From: Alterisphingorhabdus sp051668705
GTDB lineage: Bacteria > Pseudomonadota > Alphaproteobacteria > Sphingomonadales > Sphingomonadaceae
Direction of reading: 5' to 3'
DNA length: 64,000 nucleotides
Assembly (NCBI RefSeq): GCF_051668705.1
Contig: NZ_CP196351.1
Location: 2,170,001 to 2,234,000, forward strand
The notes under the pieces were generated by a model. It was given only the letters and a program-made list of their open reading frames with translations. It was not told the DNA's origin and made no database searches. Of the stretch, positions 45,114-52,905 are shown piece by piece. Positions within the stretch are counted from its first letter, which is position 1, and each line of letters opens with the position of its first letter. A program made the translations under genes and the position numbers.

Positions 45114-45147
45114 AATCTGTATCGGCTACACAAAGTGCAAAAAACGG

Positions 45148-45654
45148 TCACGCCTCACCCATAGTATCGATAAGTGCGGCCGCCAGCGCGTCTTTGGGCG
45201 ATTTATCACCCCAGAGAATGAACTGGAAAACAGGGTAAAAGCGGTCACATTCAGCCAGAGCCGTTTCCACCAATATCTGCGCCTGGTCCAGCTCCAACAT
45301 GGCATTGCTAGGCAGCATCAATCCGTGGCGATAAAGCAGCATGCCGTTATTGGACCACATATCAAAATGGCCCAGCCATAGCTGTTCGTTAATCAGGCCC
45401 AAAGCCTCATACATGCTGGCATATTTGTCATCAGAAATGCTGATATCCGGCAAAACAAGCAATTGCAGAACATGGTCATGCTCACGCCAAATGCCGCGCA
45501 GCTGATAATGGGTCCAATTGCCTTTGACTTCGGCGCAAACCTCTTCATCGCTTTCGCGTTCGGTTGTCCAGCCGCGGGCCTCAAACAATGCGCTCAGCAT
45601 CTCTAATGGCGCAGCTTCCTGTCCACCAAATTCGATTTCGTCCGTTTCAATCAT
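45148..45654 (-). CDS. YbjN domain-containing protein
   Basis: A 168-residue cytosolic protein with the YbjN/T3SS-chaperone-like fold, recognisable in MLSALFEARGWTTERESDEE near the start and in the helix-strand order after it (LVLPDISISDDKY, LINEQLWLGHFDMWSNNG). YbjN proteins have been linked to stress responses and motility, but their molecular job is unknown. It stands upstream of proC in the same operon. Confidence 0.82.
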   Translation of the reverse strand: MIETDEIEFGGQEAAPLEMLSALFEARGWTTERESDEEVCAEVKGNWTHYQLRGIWREHDHVLQLLVLPDISISDDKYASMYEALGLINEQLWLGHFDMWSNNGMLLYRHGLMLPSNAMLELDQAQILVETALAECDRFYPVFQFILWGDKSPKDALAAALIDTMGEA

Positions 45655-45865
45655 ATGTCTGCGCCCCGATCAGAAGCGCATGACGCTGATCGCGTCGCTT
45701 TGGTGTGATCCATCAACATAGTTAGCATAATGCTAAAGAGAGTGGTTCACCGCAATGCAAAGCGGTCAATCAACGGGGGACAAGTTGAAAAGCCTGTTGA
45801 AACACTGTTGATAAACCCACGAAGAAATAGTGGGAAAAACAATATTCTTCGGCGCGATACTGGCC

Positions 45866-46180
45866 TTAATCCTTGGGTTTTCTGGGCGTGCTTGTCTTGC
45901 GTGCAGCTGGTTTTCTGGCCGCAGGTTTGGCAGCAGTTGATGCTGCTTTTTCCAGAGCCTCAACCCGCGCTTTTAAGTCATCAGCTTCTTCACGTGCCTT
46001 TGCCGCCAATGCTTTTACTGCGTCAAATTCTTCACGGCTGACAAAGTCCATTCCCGCCATCCATTCGCGAGTACGTTCGCGTGCAGACTCGCCCGCTTCG
46101 CGCCCCATGCCTGCAACGGTTCCAGCAGCGCCATTAATGACGCGCATAAAGTCGGCGAATATTCTGTTGTCACTTTGCAT
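45866..46180 (-). CDS. ubiK: BMFP/UbiK-like accessory protein
   Basis: A 104-residue protein of the BMFP (YqiC/UbiK) family. It has an N-terminal amphipathic helix, then FVSREEFDAVKALAAKAREE (about residues 46-65), which begins the coiled coil that trimerises. The tail is rich in A, K and P (KPAARKPAARKTSTPRKPK). UbiK helps aerobic ubiquinone synthesis in enterics and touches lipids. No T-run terminator follows; a weak CCCAC/GTGGG hairpin lies about 25-50 bases downstream. Confidence 0.8.
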   Translation of the reverse strand: MQSDNRIFADFMRVINGAAGTVAGMGREAGESARERTREWMAGMDFVSREEFDAVKALAAKAREEADDLKARVEALEKAASTAAKPAARKPAARKTSTPRKPKD

Positions 46181-46299
46181 GATGGTCGACCTTTCTGACG
46201 GGATTGCTCAGCTAAACCCGATATGGCGTCAAAATAGCTATAAACAAGCGCAATTATCAAGCAGCATATATTCAGCGCTTCGCATCATTCAGCAAAAAC

Positions 46300-46884
46300 C
46301 TATTGTGCTGGTGGCAGTGCGCCGCCAGTGGTGGTCGATGGCAGTTCATAGCTGCGCGGCACAATTTTGGTCGCCGCCCCTGGGTTTAGATCATCAATTT
46401 GCTTGTTCAAAATTGCCGCGAAACACAGCCAAGCCAGATAGGGCACCATTAACCAGGCTGCGAGAGGGCGTATTCTGCCAAATACCAAAACGGTCGCGAA
46501 TGACAGCAGGAAGATCATCAAAAGCAAGTAAAATGCATAGCCAATTTGATGCGCGCCAAAAAACAAGGGCGACCAGATTAGATTAAGCAAAAATTGTGCG
46601 CACCACAGGCTTACGCCAATCCAACGCAGCCGCGCATTGCGTGCATTCAGGACAATAGCCAAAGCCAGTGCAATCAAGATGTACAGTATGAACCAAGCAG
46701 CGCCGAATACCCAACCCTCAGGCTGTGCAGCAGGTTTGACCAAGGATTGAAACCAGGCATTTTGACCGGCTGGCTCTGCAATGCGGGACGACATAAAGCC
46801 CAGCAAAACCGTCAAGGGAACAGTCAGCATAGCCCAGCGCAGGAAGGACAGACGCAATTGTGAGCGGGATGCCAATTCACTCAT
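46300..46884 (-). CDS. TspO/MBR family protein
   Basis: A 194-residue membrane protein from the ATG at 46884, supported by AAAGGAAA upstream; the frame could extend to 46914. Five membrane helices are visible, with aromatic-rich segments such as PAAQPEGWVFGAAWFILYIL (about residues 56-75) and MVPYLAWLCFAAILN (about 147-161). TspO binds porphyrins and sterol-like ligands and is light- or oxygen-linked in photosynthetic alphaproteobacteria. The role here is unknown. Confidence 0.88.
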   Translation of the reverse strand: MSELASRSQLRLSFLRWAMLTVPLTVLLGFMSSRIAEPAGQNAWFQSLVKPAAQPEGWVFGAAWFILYILIALALAIVLNARNARLRWIGVSLWCAQFLLNLIWSPLFFGAHQIGYAFYLLLMIFLLSFATVLVFGRIRPLAAWLMVPYLAWLCFAAILNKQIDDLNPGAATKIVPRSYELPSTTTGGALPPAQ

Positions 46885-47011
46885 GCTTATTTCCTTTCCC
46901 GTTGATTCTATCACCTATTGCCGGATGTTTAGCCGCATATCATGCAATCTGGCCAGATGAAGCCGCGCAATGCCCACATGATTTGCTAAGTATAGCGCAA
47001 TAGTGTGGTTT

Positions 47012-47770
47012 CTAAGCCTGTTTGCGCGCCGCGATCAGAAACTCCACATTACCGCTCGGTCCAGTGATGGGGCTGGTGGTAATACCGCTTACTTCCCAGT
47101 CATTTTGCCCTAGCCAATCGTATATTTCCGCGCAAACGCGCTCATGCAGTGCAGAATCCCTTACCACACCGCCCTTACCAACCTCATGCCGCGCAACCTC
47201 AAATTGTGGTTTTATCAGCGCAACCAAATGCCCAGCTTCGCGTACAAAGCCCAATGGCACTGGCAAAACTTTGGTCAGCGAAATGAAGCTGGCATCGCAA
47301 ACCGCAATATCTAATGAGCGGGTAATATGCTGGTCCGTCAATATACGCGCGCTGGTCTTTTCATGCACGATAACGCGCTCATCTTGCCGCAATGACCAGG
47401 CAAGCTGATTTGTCCCGCTATCAACGGCAAATACCGTTTCCGCCCCTCGGCTGAGCAACACATCGGTGAAACCGCCGGTTGATGATCCGATATCAATAGC
47501 GGTCATGCCACTGACATCTATCGAAAAATGGTCCAGCGCATGATCGAGCTTCAGACCTCCGCGTGATACCCATGGATGGTCTTTGCCCCGAACATCAATA
47601 TCGCAATCACTAGCAACTTGCTGCCCAGCCTTTTGCACCTTATTCTCTTTCACAAAGACCAAGCCAGCCATCACCAATGCTTGCGCGCGTGTGCGGCTGT
47701 CCGCCAAGCCACGCTCCACCAGCAATTGGTCGATGCGCATTTTCTTCGGTTTTTCGGCATTTGACTTCAT
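47012..47770 (-). CDS. tlyA: TlyA-family rRNA 2'-O-methyltransferase
   Basis: About 252 residues from the ATG at 47770; the ATG at 47740 is equally possible, and a TTG at 47806 less so. The S4 RNA-binding domain (MRIDQLLVERGLADSRTRAQ) is followed by an FtsJ-like methyltransferase domain with SAM motif AIDIGSSTGGFTDVLLSRGA (about residues 82-101). VALIKPQFEVARHEVGKGGV is near 181-200. TlyA methylates 16S and 23S rRNA in some bacteria. Short forms lacking the S4 tail may act on one target only. Confidence 0.9.
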   Translation of the reverse strand: MKSNAEKPKKMRIDQLLVERGLADSRTRAQALVMAGLVFVKENKVQKAGQQVASDCDIDVRGKDHPWVSRGGLKLDHALDHFSIDVSGMTAIDIGSSTGGFTDVLLSRGAETVFAVDSGTNQLAWSLRQDERVIVHEKTSARILTDQHITRSLDIAVCDASFISLTKVLPVPLGFVREAGHLVALIKPQFEVARHEVGKGGVVRDSALHERVCAEIYDWLGQNDWEVSGITTSPITGPSGNVEFLIAARKQA

Positions 47771-47843
47771 AAATTGGCCATGCACTATCTTCGCATGATG
47801 TTTCAACCTTGTCCTTCACGGTCGCTGCACGCATTATAGAGCA

Positions 47844-48416
47844 ATGATACGTATAATTCTTCCGGCGATGATTCTTTGCGGTTCAAGCAGCTGTCTGCCA
47901 CCAAGCAATGTGGCTGATACCTCTGGTCAGCCTGAACAGGCAGCCAATGCTCAAGAGAATATAACAAAAACTGCTCCAGCCGAATCGCAATCTCCTGTAG
48001 TGGCTGCTGTCCCAAATGATGCTGATTGGCAAGACTGGCCTTTAATGGCTGGCCAATGGATGCGCAGCAATGACGCAGATGCTGCATTTGCCGCCTTTGT
48101 TAATCCTAATGGCAAATCTATTTTCAGTATCAAGTGCAGTAAACAGCGTAAGTCTATCTCAATAGTGCGGCATAATGTGCATCCAGGAGCTGCAAAGCTG
48201 GCCATCACGACAACTTTTGGCACGCGCAGCATGAACGGCAATTCTGCATCTGATTTTGAAGGGGGCATTTTGGGCCTTTCCCTATCAGCAAATAATATCG
48301 TGCTGGATGAATTGATCTTTAGCCGCGGATCCTTTGGATTGGTTGTGGATGATCAAAAGGCCATCCGTATAGCTACATCGCCCAAATTAGCACGGGTTGT
48401 CGAAGATTGCCGCTAG
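47844..48416 (+). CDS. hypothetical lipoprotein-like protein
   Basis: A 190-residue protein with a hydrophobic N-terminus ending in CGSSSC near residue 17, an imperfect lipobox. A glutamine/alanine-rich linker (residues 20-55) precedes a compact domain from DWQDWPLMAGQWMRSNDADA to a final VEDC. Two cysteines in the domain (FSIKCSK, VEDCR) may pair. I recognise no family. It is divergent from tlyA and lies before the 547-base region with the 22-codon ORF. Confidence 0.65.
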   Translation: MIRIILPAMILCGSSSCLPPSNVADTSGQPEQAANAQENITKTAPAESQSPVVAAVPNDADWQDWPLMAGQWMRSNDADAAFAAFVNPNGKSIFSIKCSKQRKSISIVRHNVHPGAAKLAITTTFGTRSMNGNSASDFEGGILGLSLSANNIVLDELIFSRGSFGLVVDDQKAIRIATSPKLARVVEDCR

Positions 48417-48665
48417 TCTGATCAGCGGTTGGCGCGACACAAATAGTGGAATTGCGTCCAAATACCTGAAAATCACTATGAAATTTTTGCGAAGCCCGAT
48501 TTGCGGCTGTGTCCATTGCTGTGGGATGCAGAATTATGATTCGAAAATAAATTAAATCAAGTCTTGTTGTGCGCTAATAGCTGATCCACATTGTTTTTGT
48601 CAGGCAAGAGCCCCTTCATTCACGAAGGATAATAGCGAGGGCATGGCAATGGTTTTCAACAATAC

Positions 48666-48680
48666 GAAAGGAGGTGATCC
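48666..48680 (+). promoter_or_regulatory. full-length anti-SD complement (super Shine-Dalgarno)
   Basis: GAAAGGAGGTGATCC is an exact 15-base complement of the conserved 3' end of bacterial 16S rRNA. Its GGAGG core ends seven bases before an ATG, an ideal spacing. Normal sites match 4-7 bases. This one should bind ribosomes very strongly, or be a fragment with some other use. Confidence 0.9.
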
Positions 48681-48681
48681 G

Positions 48682-48750
48682 ATGTCTCATGGTTCAGCAG
48701 TTTTAGAGGTCGGAATAGTCCATTCGTGTAGAGTATTGGCTGGCGAATAG
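48682..48750 (+). CDS. 22-codon ORF after the super Shine-Dalgarno
   Basis: ATG at 48682 to TAG at 48748-48750, encoding MSHGSAVLEVGIVHSCRVLA followed by GE. It is far too short for automated callers. The ribosome-binding site is optimal in match and spacing. The peptide has no signal peptide or clear membrane helix, and one Cys and one His lie in its middle (VHSC). It does not have runs of one amino acid as classical attenuation leader peptides do. It may be a real microprotein, a regulatory leader peptide, or a ribosome-binding decoy RNA. Coding status is uncertain. Confidence 0.5.
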   Translation: MSHGSAVLEVGIVHSCRVLAGE

Positions 48751-48801
48751 CCGCTTTTCTTAACACATAAGGGCGGCACTTCCGGCCGCTGACCATGCGA
48801 A

Positions 48802-48850
48802 GGGCCGTGACAGTTTGTGAGAGCAAACATATCGCGGCCCCTCTCATTTT
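48802..48850 (+). terminator. terminator-like hairpin after the 22-codon ORF
   Basis: GGGCCGTGA (48802-48810) pairs with TCGCGGCCC (48832-48840), nine pairs with one G-U. Inside it GTTTG (48813-48817) pairs with CAAAC (48824-48828). A short T-run follows at 48847-48850 after CTCTCA. It could end a short transcript or act as an attenuator before the amidase gene. Confidence 0.6.
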
Positions 48851-48963
48851 ATAAGCACACCCCGTTTTTCCCAAAATCAATATGCATATTTGCACTTGCT
48901 ATTGGATCAGAAAAGCTAAAACCTGCGGCACATAACTTAGCCAGCAGCTTTCGGGGAATTTGC

Positions 48964-50643
48964 ATGAAATATACCAACTCACTTACATTGGCACTTGCGC
49001 TTACTGCTCTGGCCATTGGCGGTACAGCGCATGGACTGCAAGCCAATGAACTGCCAAACACTGTTGGATATCAATCTGAATATCCCGTCTATGAAGGAGA
49101 AGCCGTAACGCTCGACACTAGCGAGCTTTCCTTGGCGGAAATATCGCAGGGTTTAACCAACGGGCGCTTTACCAGTGAGGATATTGTACGCTCCTATCTT
49201 TATCGCATTCAAACATTGGATAAAGCGGGTCCAGAATTGCGCTCTATCATCGCCGTGATGCCCGATGCTTTGGCATTGGCGCGACAAGCCGATGCAGACC
49301 GCGCCGCCGGACGCGTTAAAGGCCCGCTGCATGGCGTTCCCATAATTATTAAGGACAATATTGAAGCTACAGGGCCAGTGCCAACTACCGCTGGCTCTTA
49401 CGCACTGATTGATAATGTCACTAACCGTGATGCACCCTTGGTGGCGAATCTAAAAGCCGCCGGAGCCATTATCATTGCCAAGGCCAATCTGTCGCAATGG
49501 GCCAATATCCGGTCGAGCAATTCCGTTAGCGGCTGGACCAGTGTCGGGGGGTTGGTCAAAAACCCTTATGCGCTTGACCGCAATAGCTGCGGGTCATCAT
49601 CAGGCAGCGGCGCCTCTATAGCCGCCAGTCTTGGCGCTGGCGCAGTGGGCACAGAAACCGACGGATCAATCATATGCCCGTCCACTATCAATGGCATTGT
49701 CGGTTTTAAACCAACGCTGGGTATGGTGAGCCGCACCCATGTTGTGCCTATCAGTCACAGTCAGGACACGGCTGGCCCGATGACGCGCACGGTGCAAGAT
49801 GCCGCCATGATGTTAACCGCCATGGCAGGAAGTGACGCAGCCGACAGCGCAACAAAAGACGCAGATAAATATGCTGTCGATTTTGCCGATGGCTTATCAC
49901 CTGACTATCTTAAAGGTGTTCGCATCGGTGTATTGCGTGACAGGGTGGGCGATCAGACGGGAACACAAAAAGTGTTTGAAGCTGCGCTTGAAGACCTTAA
50001 AAAAGCTGGTGCAATATTGGTGGAGATAGAAGATAGCCGCTCCGGTTTTGACGGATTGGGCGAAGCAGAATTTGAAGTGCTGATGACCGAGTTAAAGGCT
50101 GATATGAATGCCTATCTGGCCAGCACACCGGCCAGCAACCCGTACCGCACACTGGCTGATCTCATCACATTTAATAAGCAAAATGCAGCAACGGAGCTAC
50201 GGTATTTCGGTCAAGAGCTTTTCGAATTGGGGCAAAGCAAAGAAGGACTGGATAATAGCAAATATCTGGCAGCATTGGAGAAAGCCAAACGGCTTGCAGG
50301 GCCAGAAGGCATTGACCGTCTGCTCAAAGACAATGATGTGCAGTTTCTGGTCGGGCCATCAGGTGGTCCAGCCTGGCGCTCAGACCTTGTCTTAGGTGAC
50401 AGTTTTTCCGGTCCTAGCCAAAGCCAATTGCCCGCTGTTTCAGGCTATCCGCATCTGACCGTGCCGATGGGTTATGTCGAAGGTCTGCCGGTTGGGATCA
50501 GTTTTATCAGCAGCAAATGGTCTGACCATGCCGTGCTAAAAGCCGGCTATGCCTATGAGCAGATAAGCCAGAAACGGGTTGCACCACAATTTCATCGCAC
50601 CTTGCCGATCAATGTCGGCCCGATAGAATTTACTAAGGAGTAG
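48964..50643 (+). CDS. exported amidase (amidase signature family)
   Basis: A 559-residue protein from the ATG at 48964, chosen because a signal peptide (LALALTALAIGGTAHG, about residues 8-23) follows. Catalytic residues of the Ser-cisSer-Lys triad are visible. The lysine is in PIIIKDNIEATGPVPTTAG (about residues 125-143). The glycine/serine loop is in NSCGSSSGSGASIAASLGAG, and the nucleophile is in VGTETDGSIICPS (the Ser of DGS). It should hydrolyse amides in the periplasm. C-terminal VSGYPHLTVPMGYVEGLPVG is also family-like. Confidence 0.9.
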   Translation: MKYTNSLTLALALTALAIGGTAHGLQANELPNTVGYQSEYPVYEGEAVTLDTSELSLAEISQGLTNGRFTSEDIVRSYLYRIQTLDKAGPELRSIIAVMPDALALARQADADRAAGRVKGPLHGVPIIIKDNIEATGPVPTTAGSYALIDNVTNRDAPLVANLKAAGAIIIAKANLSQWANIRSSNSVSGWTSVGGLVKNPYALDRNSCGSSSGSGASIAASLGAGAVGTETDGSIICPSTINGIVGFKPTLGMVSRTHVVPISHSQDTAGPMTRTVQDAAMMLTAMAGSDAADSATKDADKYAVDFADGLSPDYLKGVRIGVLRDRVGDQTGTQKVFEAALEDLKKAGAILVEIEDSRSGFDGLGEAEFEVLMTELKADMNAYLASTPASNPYRTLADLITFNKQNAATELRYFGQELFELGQSKEGLDNSKYLAALEKAKRLAGPEGIDRLLKDNDVQFLVGPSGGPAWRSDLVLGDSFSGPSQSQLPAVSGYPHLTVPMGYVEGLPVGISFISSKWSDHAVLKAGYAYEQISQKRVAPQFHRTLPINVGPIEFTKE

Positions 50644-50667
50644 GCACAGAAACTGTAATGACAGGGC

Positions 50668-51198
50668 TTATGCTTTGCGGCCTTCGCCCAAATCACTGAC
50701 CAGTTCGCGGTCTGCTTCAGGCACCAGTCCCTCCAGCACGCGCCAGAATCCCGTGACATTATCCTGCCCTGCACCTGCATAGGCAGCAGAGAGGCGCTTG
50801 CGCAAAATATCGAACAATTCTGCTTCCATCGCCTGACCAGTTTGCGTCAGACGCAACAGCTTTTGCCTGCGATCACGTTTGCCTTTGCTGGCTTCAATCA
50901 GGCCACGTTGTTGTAATTCGGTCAAAACCCGGCCCAGCGATTGCTTGGTAATCGCCAATAGCCGCAAAAGCTGGCTAACCGGCAAATCGGGTTCTCTAGC
51001 GATAAAATATAATGCACGGTGATGCGCACGGCCAAGACCCTGCTCCGAAAGTTCATCATCAATTGATTTGGTAAGGCGCGTATAACCAAAATATAGCAAT
51101 TCCATACCGCGGCGCACCTCTTCTTCCCGCAAGAAAAGAGGCGATGCAGAGGCGTTGCTCCTTGCCAAATTGGCATTACGAGAAGATGGGTCAGACAT
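50668..51198 (-). CDS. MarR family transcriptional regulator
   Basis: A 176-residue winged-helix regulator. The DNA-recognition part reads LPVSQLLRLLAITKQSLGRV (about residues 73-92) and the wing LQQRGLIEASKGKRDRRQKL (about 95-114), with the conserved acidic/basic DRR tip. It is divergent from ilvE, an arrangement seen in many alphaproteobacteria, and direct repeats lie between them. It probably controls ilvE or itself in response to an unknown ligand. The region before it holds both promoters. Confidence 0.9.
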   Translation of the reverse strand: MSDPSSRNANLARSNASASPLFLREEEVRRGMELLYFGYTRLTKSIDDELSEQGLGRAHHRALYFIAREPDLPVSQLLRLLAITKQSLGRVLTELQQRGLIEASKGKRDRRQKLLRLTQTGQAMEAELFDILRKRLSAAYAGAGQDNVTGFWRVLEGLVPEADRELVSDLGEGRKA

Positions 51199-51253
51199 AT
51201 TGACGTAAACTGACAGCAGATTTACAGGATTGCAAGCAGTTGCGGCTATTCAT

Positions 51254-51286
51254 GGTGCATCATTAAGATTATCTGTGCATCACTAA
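51254..51286. promoter_or_regulatory. direct repeat pair in the marR-ilvE intergenic region
   Basis: GGTGCATCATTAA (51254-51266) and TGTGCATCACTAA (51274-51286) match at 11 of 13 positions. They are 20 bases apart start to start, two turns of the helix, so both face the same side. They lie 40-72 bases before the ilvE start and are a likely operator, perhaps for the divergent MarR protein. Confidence 0.5.
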
Positions 51287-51325
51287 CAAAGCATAGCCGT
51301 GCACATAAAAGGATAAGGATCCGGT

Positions 51326-52426
51326 ATGACAGATTCACAAGGCGGAGAGCTTCATTTCAATATTGAGCGCAGCGTCAACGCCATGCCGGATGCAGAGCGT
51401 AACGAACGTTTGAAAGACCCGGGCTTTGGTACATTGTTTACTGACCATATGGCCATGGTGCGCTATACAGAGGGCAAAGGCTGGCATGATGCGCAGGTTT
51501 GCGAGCGCAAGCCCCTATCGCTCGATCCTGCAACAGCAGTATTGCATTATGCGCAAGAGATTTTTGAAGGTATGAAGGCCTATGGCCTGTCTAATGGCGA
51601 GGCTGCATTGTTCCGCCCGGAACAAAATGCACGCCGTTTCCAAAAGTCTGCGCGGCGTATGGCCATGCCGGAAGTTCCGGAGAGGCTATTTTTGCAGGCG
51701 GTCAATCACATGGTTGATATTGATCGCGCATGGATACCGAATATGGACGGCGGAGCATTATATCTGCGCCCTTTCATGTTTGCCAGTGAGGCCTTTTTGG
51801 GTGTTCGCCCTGCCAAGGAGTATCTCTTTCTCGTCATTGCCTGCTCTGTAGGGGCCTATTTCAAAGGCGGTGCCAAGGCTGTCACCATATGGGCATCGGA
51901 AAATTATTCGCGTGCAGCGCCCGGGGGAACCGGCGCAGCCAAATGTGGCGGCAATTATGCAGCCAGTCTGCCAGCACAAGCCGAAGCGATTGCGCAAGAT
52001 TGCGATCAGGTTGTTTTTCTTGATGCTACAGAGAAAAAATGGGTCGAAGAGCTGGGCGGAATGAACCTGTTCTTCGTGATGAATGACAACACCGTCATCA
52101 CGCCGCCCCTTACCGGAACGATATTGCCTGGCATCACCCGCGATTCGCTGATGCAATTGCTACGTGATGATGGCTTGGAAGTGGTAGAACAGCCCTATAG
52201 TTTTGAACAATGGCGCAATGATGCCCAAAGCGGGAAGCTGCTTGAAACATTGGCATGCGGCACCGCAGCAGTTGTAACCGCAGTAGGTACAGTAAAATCG
52301 GCAGATGGCGCATTTACCATAGGTTCAGGGGAACCCGGGCCTGTTGCAAACAGAATGCGCAATCGTCTGGTTGATATTCAAACCGGAAAAGCCAATGATC
52401 CGCATGGCTGGTTTGTACGCGTTTAA
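51326..52426 (+). CDS. ilvE: branched-chain amino acid aminotransferase
   Basis: A 366-residue class IV PLP aminotransferase of the longer (group II) type. Motifs: LHYAQEIFEGMKAYGLSNGE (about residues 73-92), ARRMAMPEVPERLFLQAV, and GTGAAKCGGNYAASL (about 201-215) with Lys206 as the likely PLP lysine. GGMNLFFVMNDNTVITPPL and GTAAVVTAVGTV complete the signature. It makes valine, leucine and isoleucine from their keto acids. It starts after AAGGATAAGGAT and is divergent from the MarR gene. Confidence 0.95.
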   Translation: MTDSQGGELHFNIERSVNAMPDAERNERLKDPGFGTLFTDHMAMVRYTEGKGWHDAQVCERKPLSLDPATAVLHYAQEIFEGMKAYGLSNGEAALFRPEQNARRFQKSARRMAMPEVPERLFLQAVNHMVDIDRAWIPNMDGGALYLRPFMFASEAFLGVRPAKEYLFLVIACSVGAYFKGGAKAVTIWASENYSRAAPGGTGAAKCGGNYAASLPAQAEAIAQDCDQVVFLDATEKKWVEELGGMNLFFVMNDNTVITPPLTGTILPGITRDSLMQLLRDDGLEVVEQPYSFEQWRNDAQSGKLLETLACGTAAVVTAVGTVKSADGAFTIGSGEPGPVANRMRNRLVDIQTGKANDPHGWFVRV

Positions 52427-52525
52427 GGGCAATTTTGAGAATGTACACATTCTCTGCACAGAACCCCTTGCCCAATAGGAATAAAGGCGATAATAGCGCC
52501 TTTCTCATTCACTGATGTGAATTGC

Positions 52526-52600
52526 TGGGGTGTGGCCAAGTGGTAAGGCACCGGTTTTTGGTATCGGCATTCGCAGGTTCGATCCCTGCCACCCCAGCCA
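52526..52600 (+). tRNA. tRNA-Gln (UUG)
   Basis: A 75-base cloverleaf with the CCA end encoded. Acceptor stem TGGGGTG (52526-52532) pairs with CACCCCA (52590-52596), and the anticodon stem CCGGT pairs with ATCGG. The seven-base loop TTTTGGT has anticodon TTG, reading CAA. T-arm GGTTCGATCC is standard. A TTTTT run right after CCA may help end transcription. Confidence 0.96.
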
Positions 52601-52905
52601 CTTTTTCATTGCAAACTAATATGAATTTTAATTAGCACAGCAATATAGTTTCTTTTAAAACTATTTATTTTCTGAGCATAAGATTAGATATCTAAATATA
52701 TTAATATAACCCTATATCATAACAGACTTGCCTCCATAATGGAGGCAATTGCCGATGACGGCCAATATTAATGGTTGTAAATGTTCGTAAACAACGTGTC
52801 TATTCTCTGGATTAAGAGATGAATATGCGTGTAAAGCTTCGAAAAATATATAAGCCGTCATGGAATATATATAATCCGGAAACGGGTATGCTTGGGGAAG
52901 ATATA
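52601..52905 (+). other. 305-base AT-rich intergenic region before the signalling operon
   Basis: Between tRNA-Gln and the response regulator gene. It has a long AT-rich stretch and two palindromes (52684-52695 and 52728-52748). No gene was seen. ATGs at 52819 and 52888 are in frame with the regulator but lie before its domain. It probably carries the promoter of the three-gene signalling operon. Confidence 0.45.
52684..52748. promoter_or_regulatory. palindromes before the response-regulator operon
   Basis: TTAGATATCTAA (52684-52695) is a perfect 12-base palindrome. TTGCCTCCAT (52728-52737) is the inverse of ATGGAGGCAA (52739-52748) around a single base, a perfect 21-base palindrome that overlaps another, GGCAATTGCC (52744-52753). 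No T-run follows, so operator use is more likely than termination. It lies about 160 bases before the regulator start. Confidence 0.5.

Larger units (their letters stand above)
48417..48963 (+). other. 547-base region without a long ORF, holding a short structured gene
   Basis: Between the lipoprotein gene and the amidase gene. A small hairpin (CCTTC, ATTCAC, GAAGG) lies near 48612-48628. Then come the unusual Shine-Dalgarno, the 22-codon ORF, competing GCCGC/GCGGC hairpins (48750-48789) and a large terminator-like hairpin (48802-48840). The final 110 bases should hold the amidase promoter, though I cannot point to defended -35/-10 boxes. Confidence 0.6.

Noticed and set aside
45780..45840. 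DnaA-box-like TTATCAACA and neighbouring GTTGA repeats, considered as an origin
   Set aside because: Only one imperfect box is present and no dnaA, hemE or parAB genes lie near, so there is no support for an origin.
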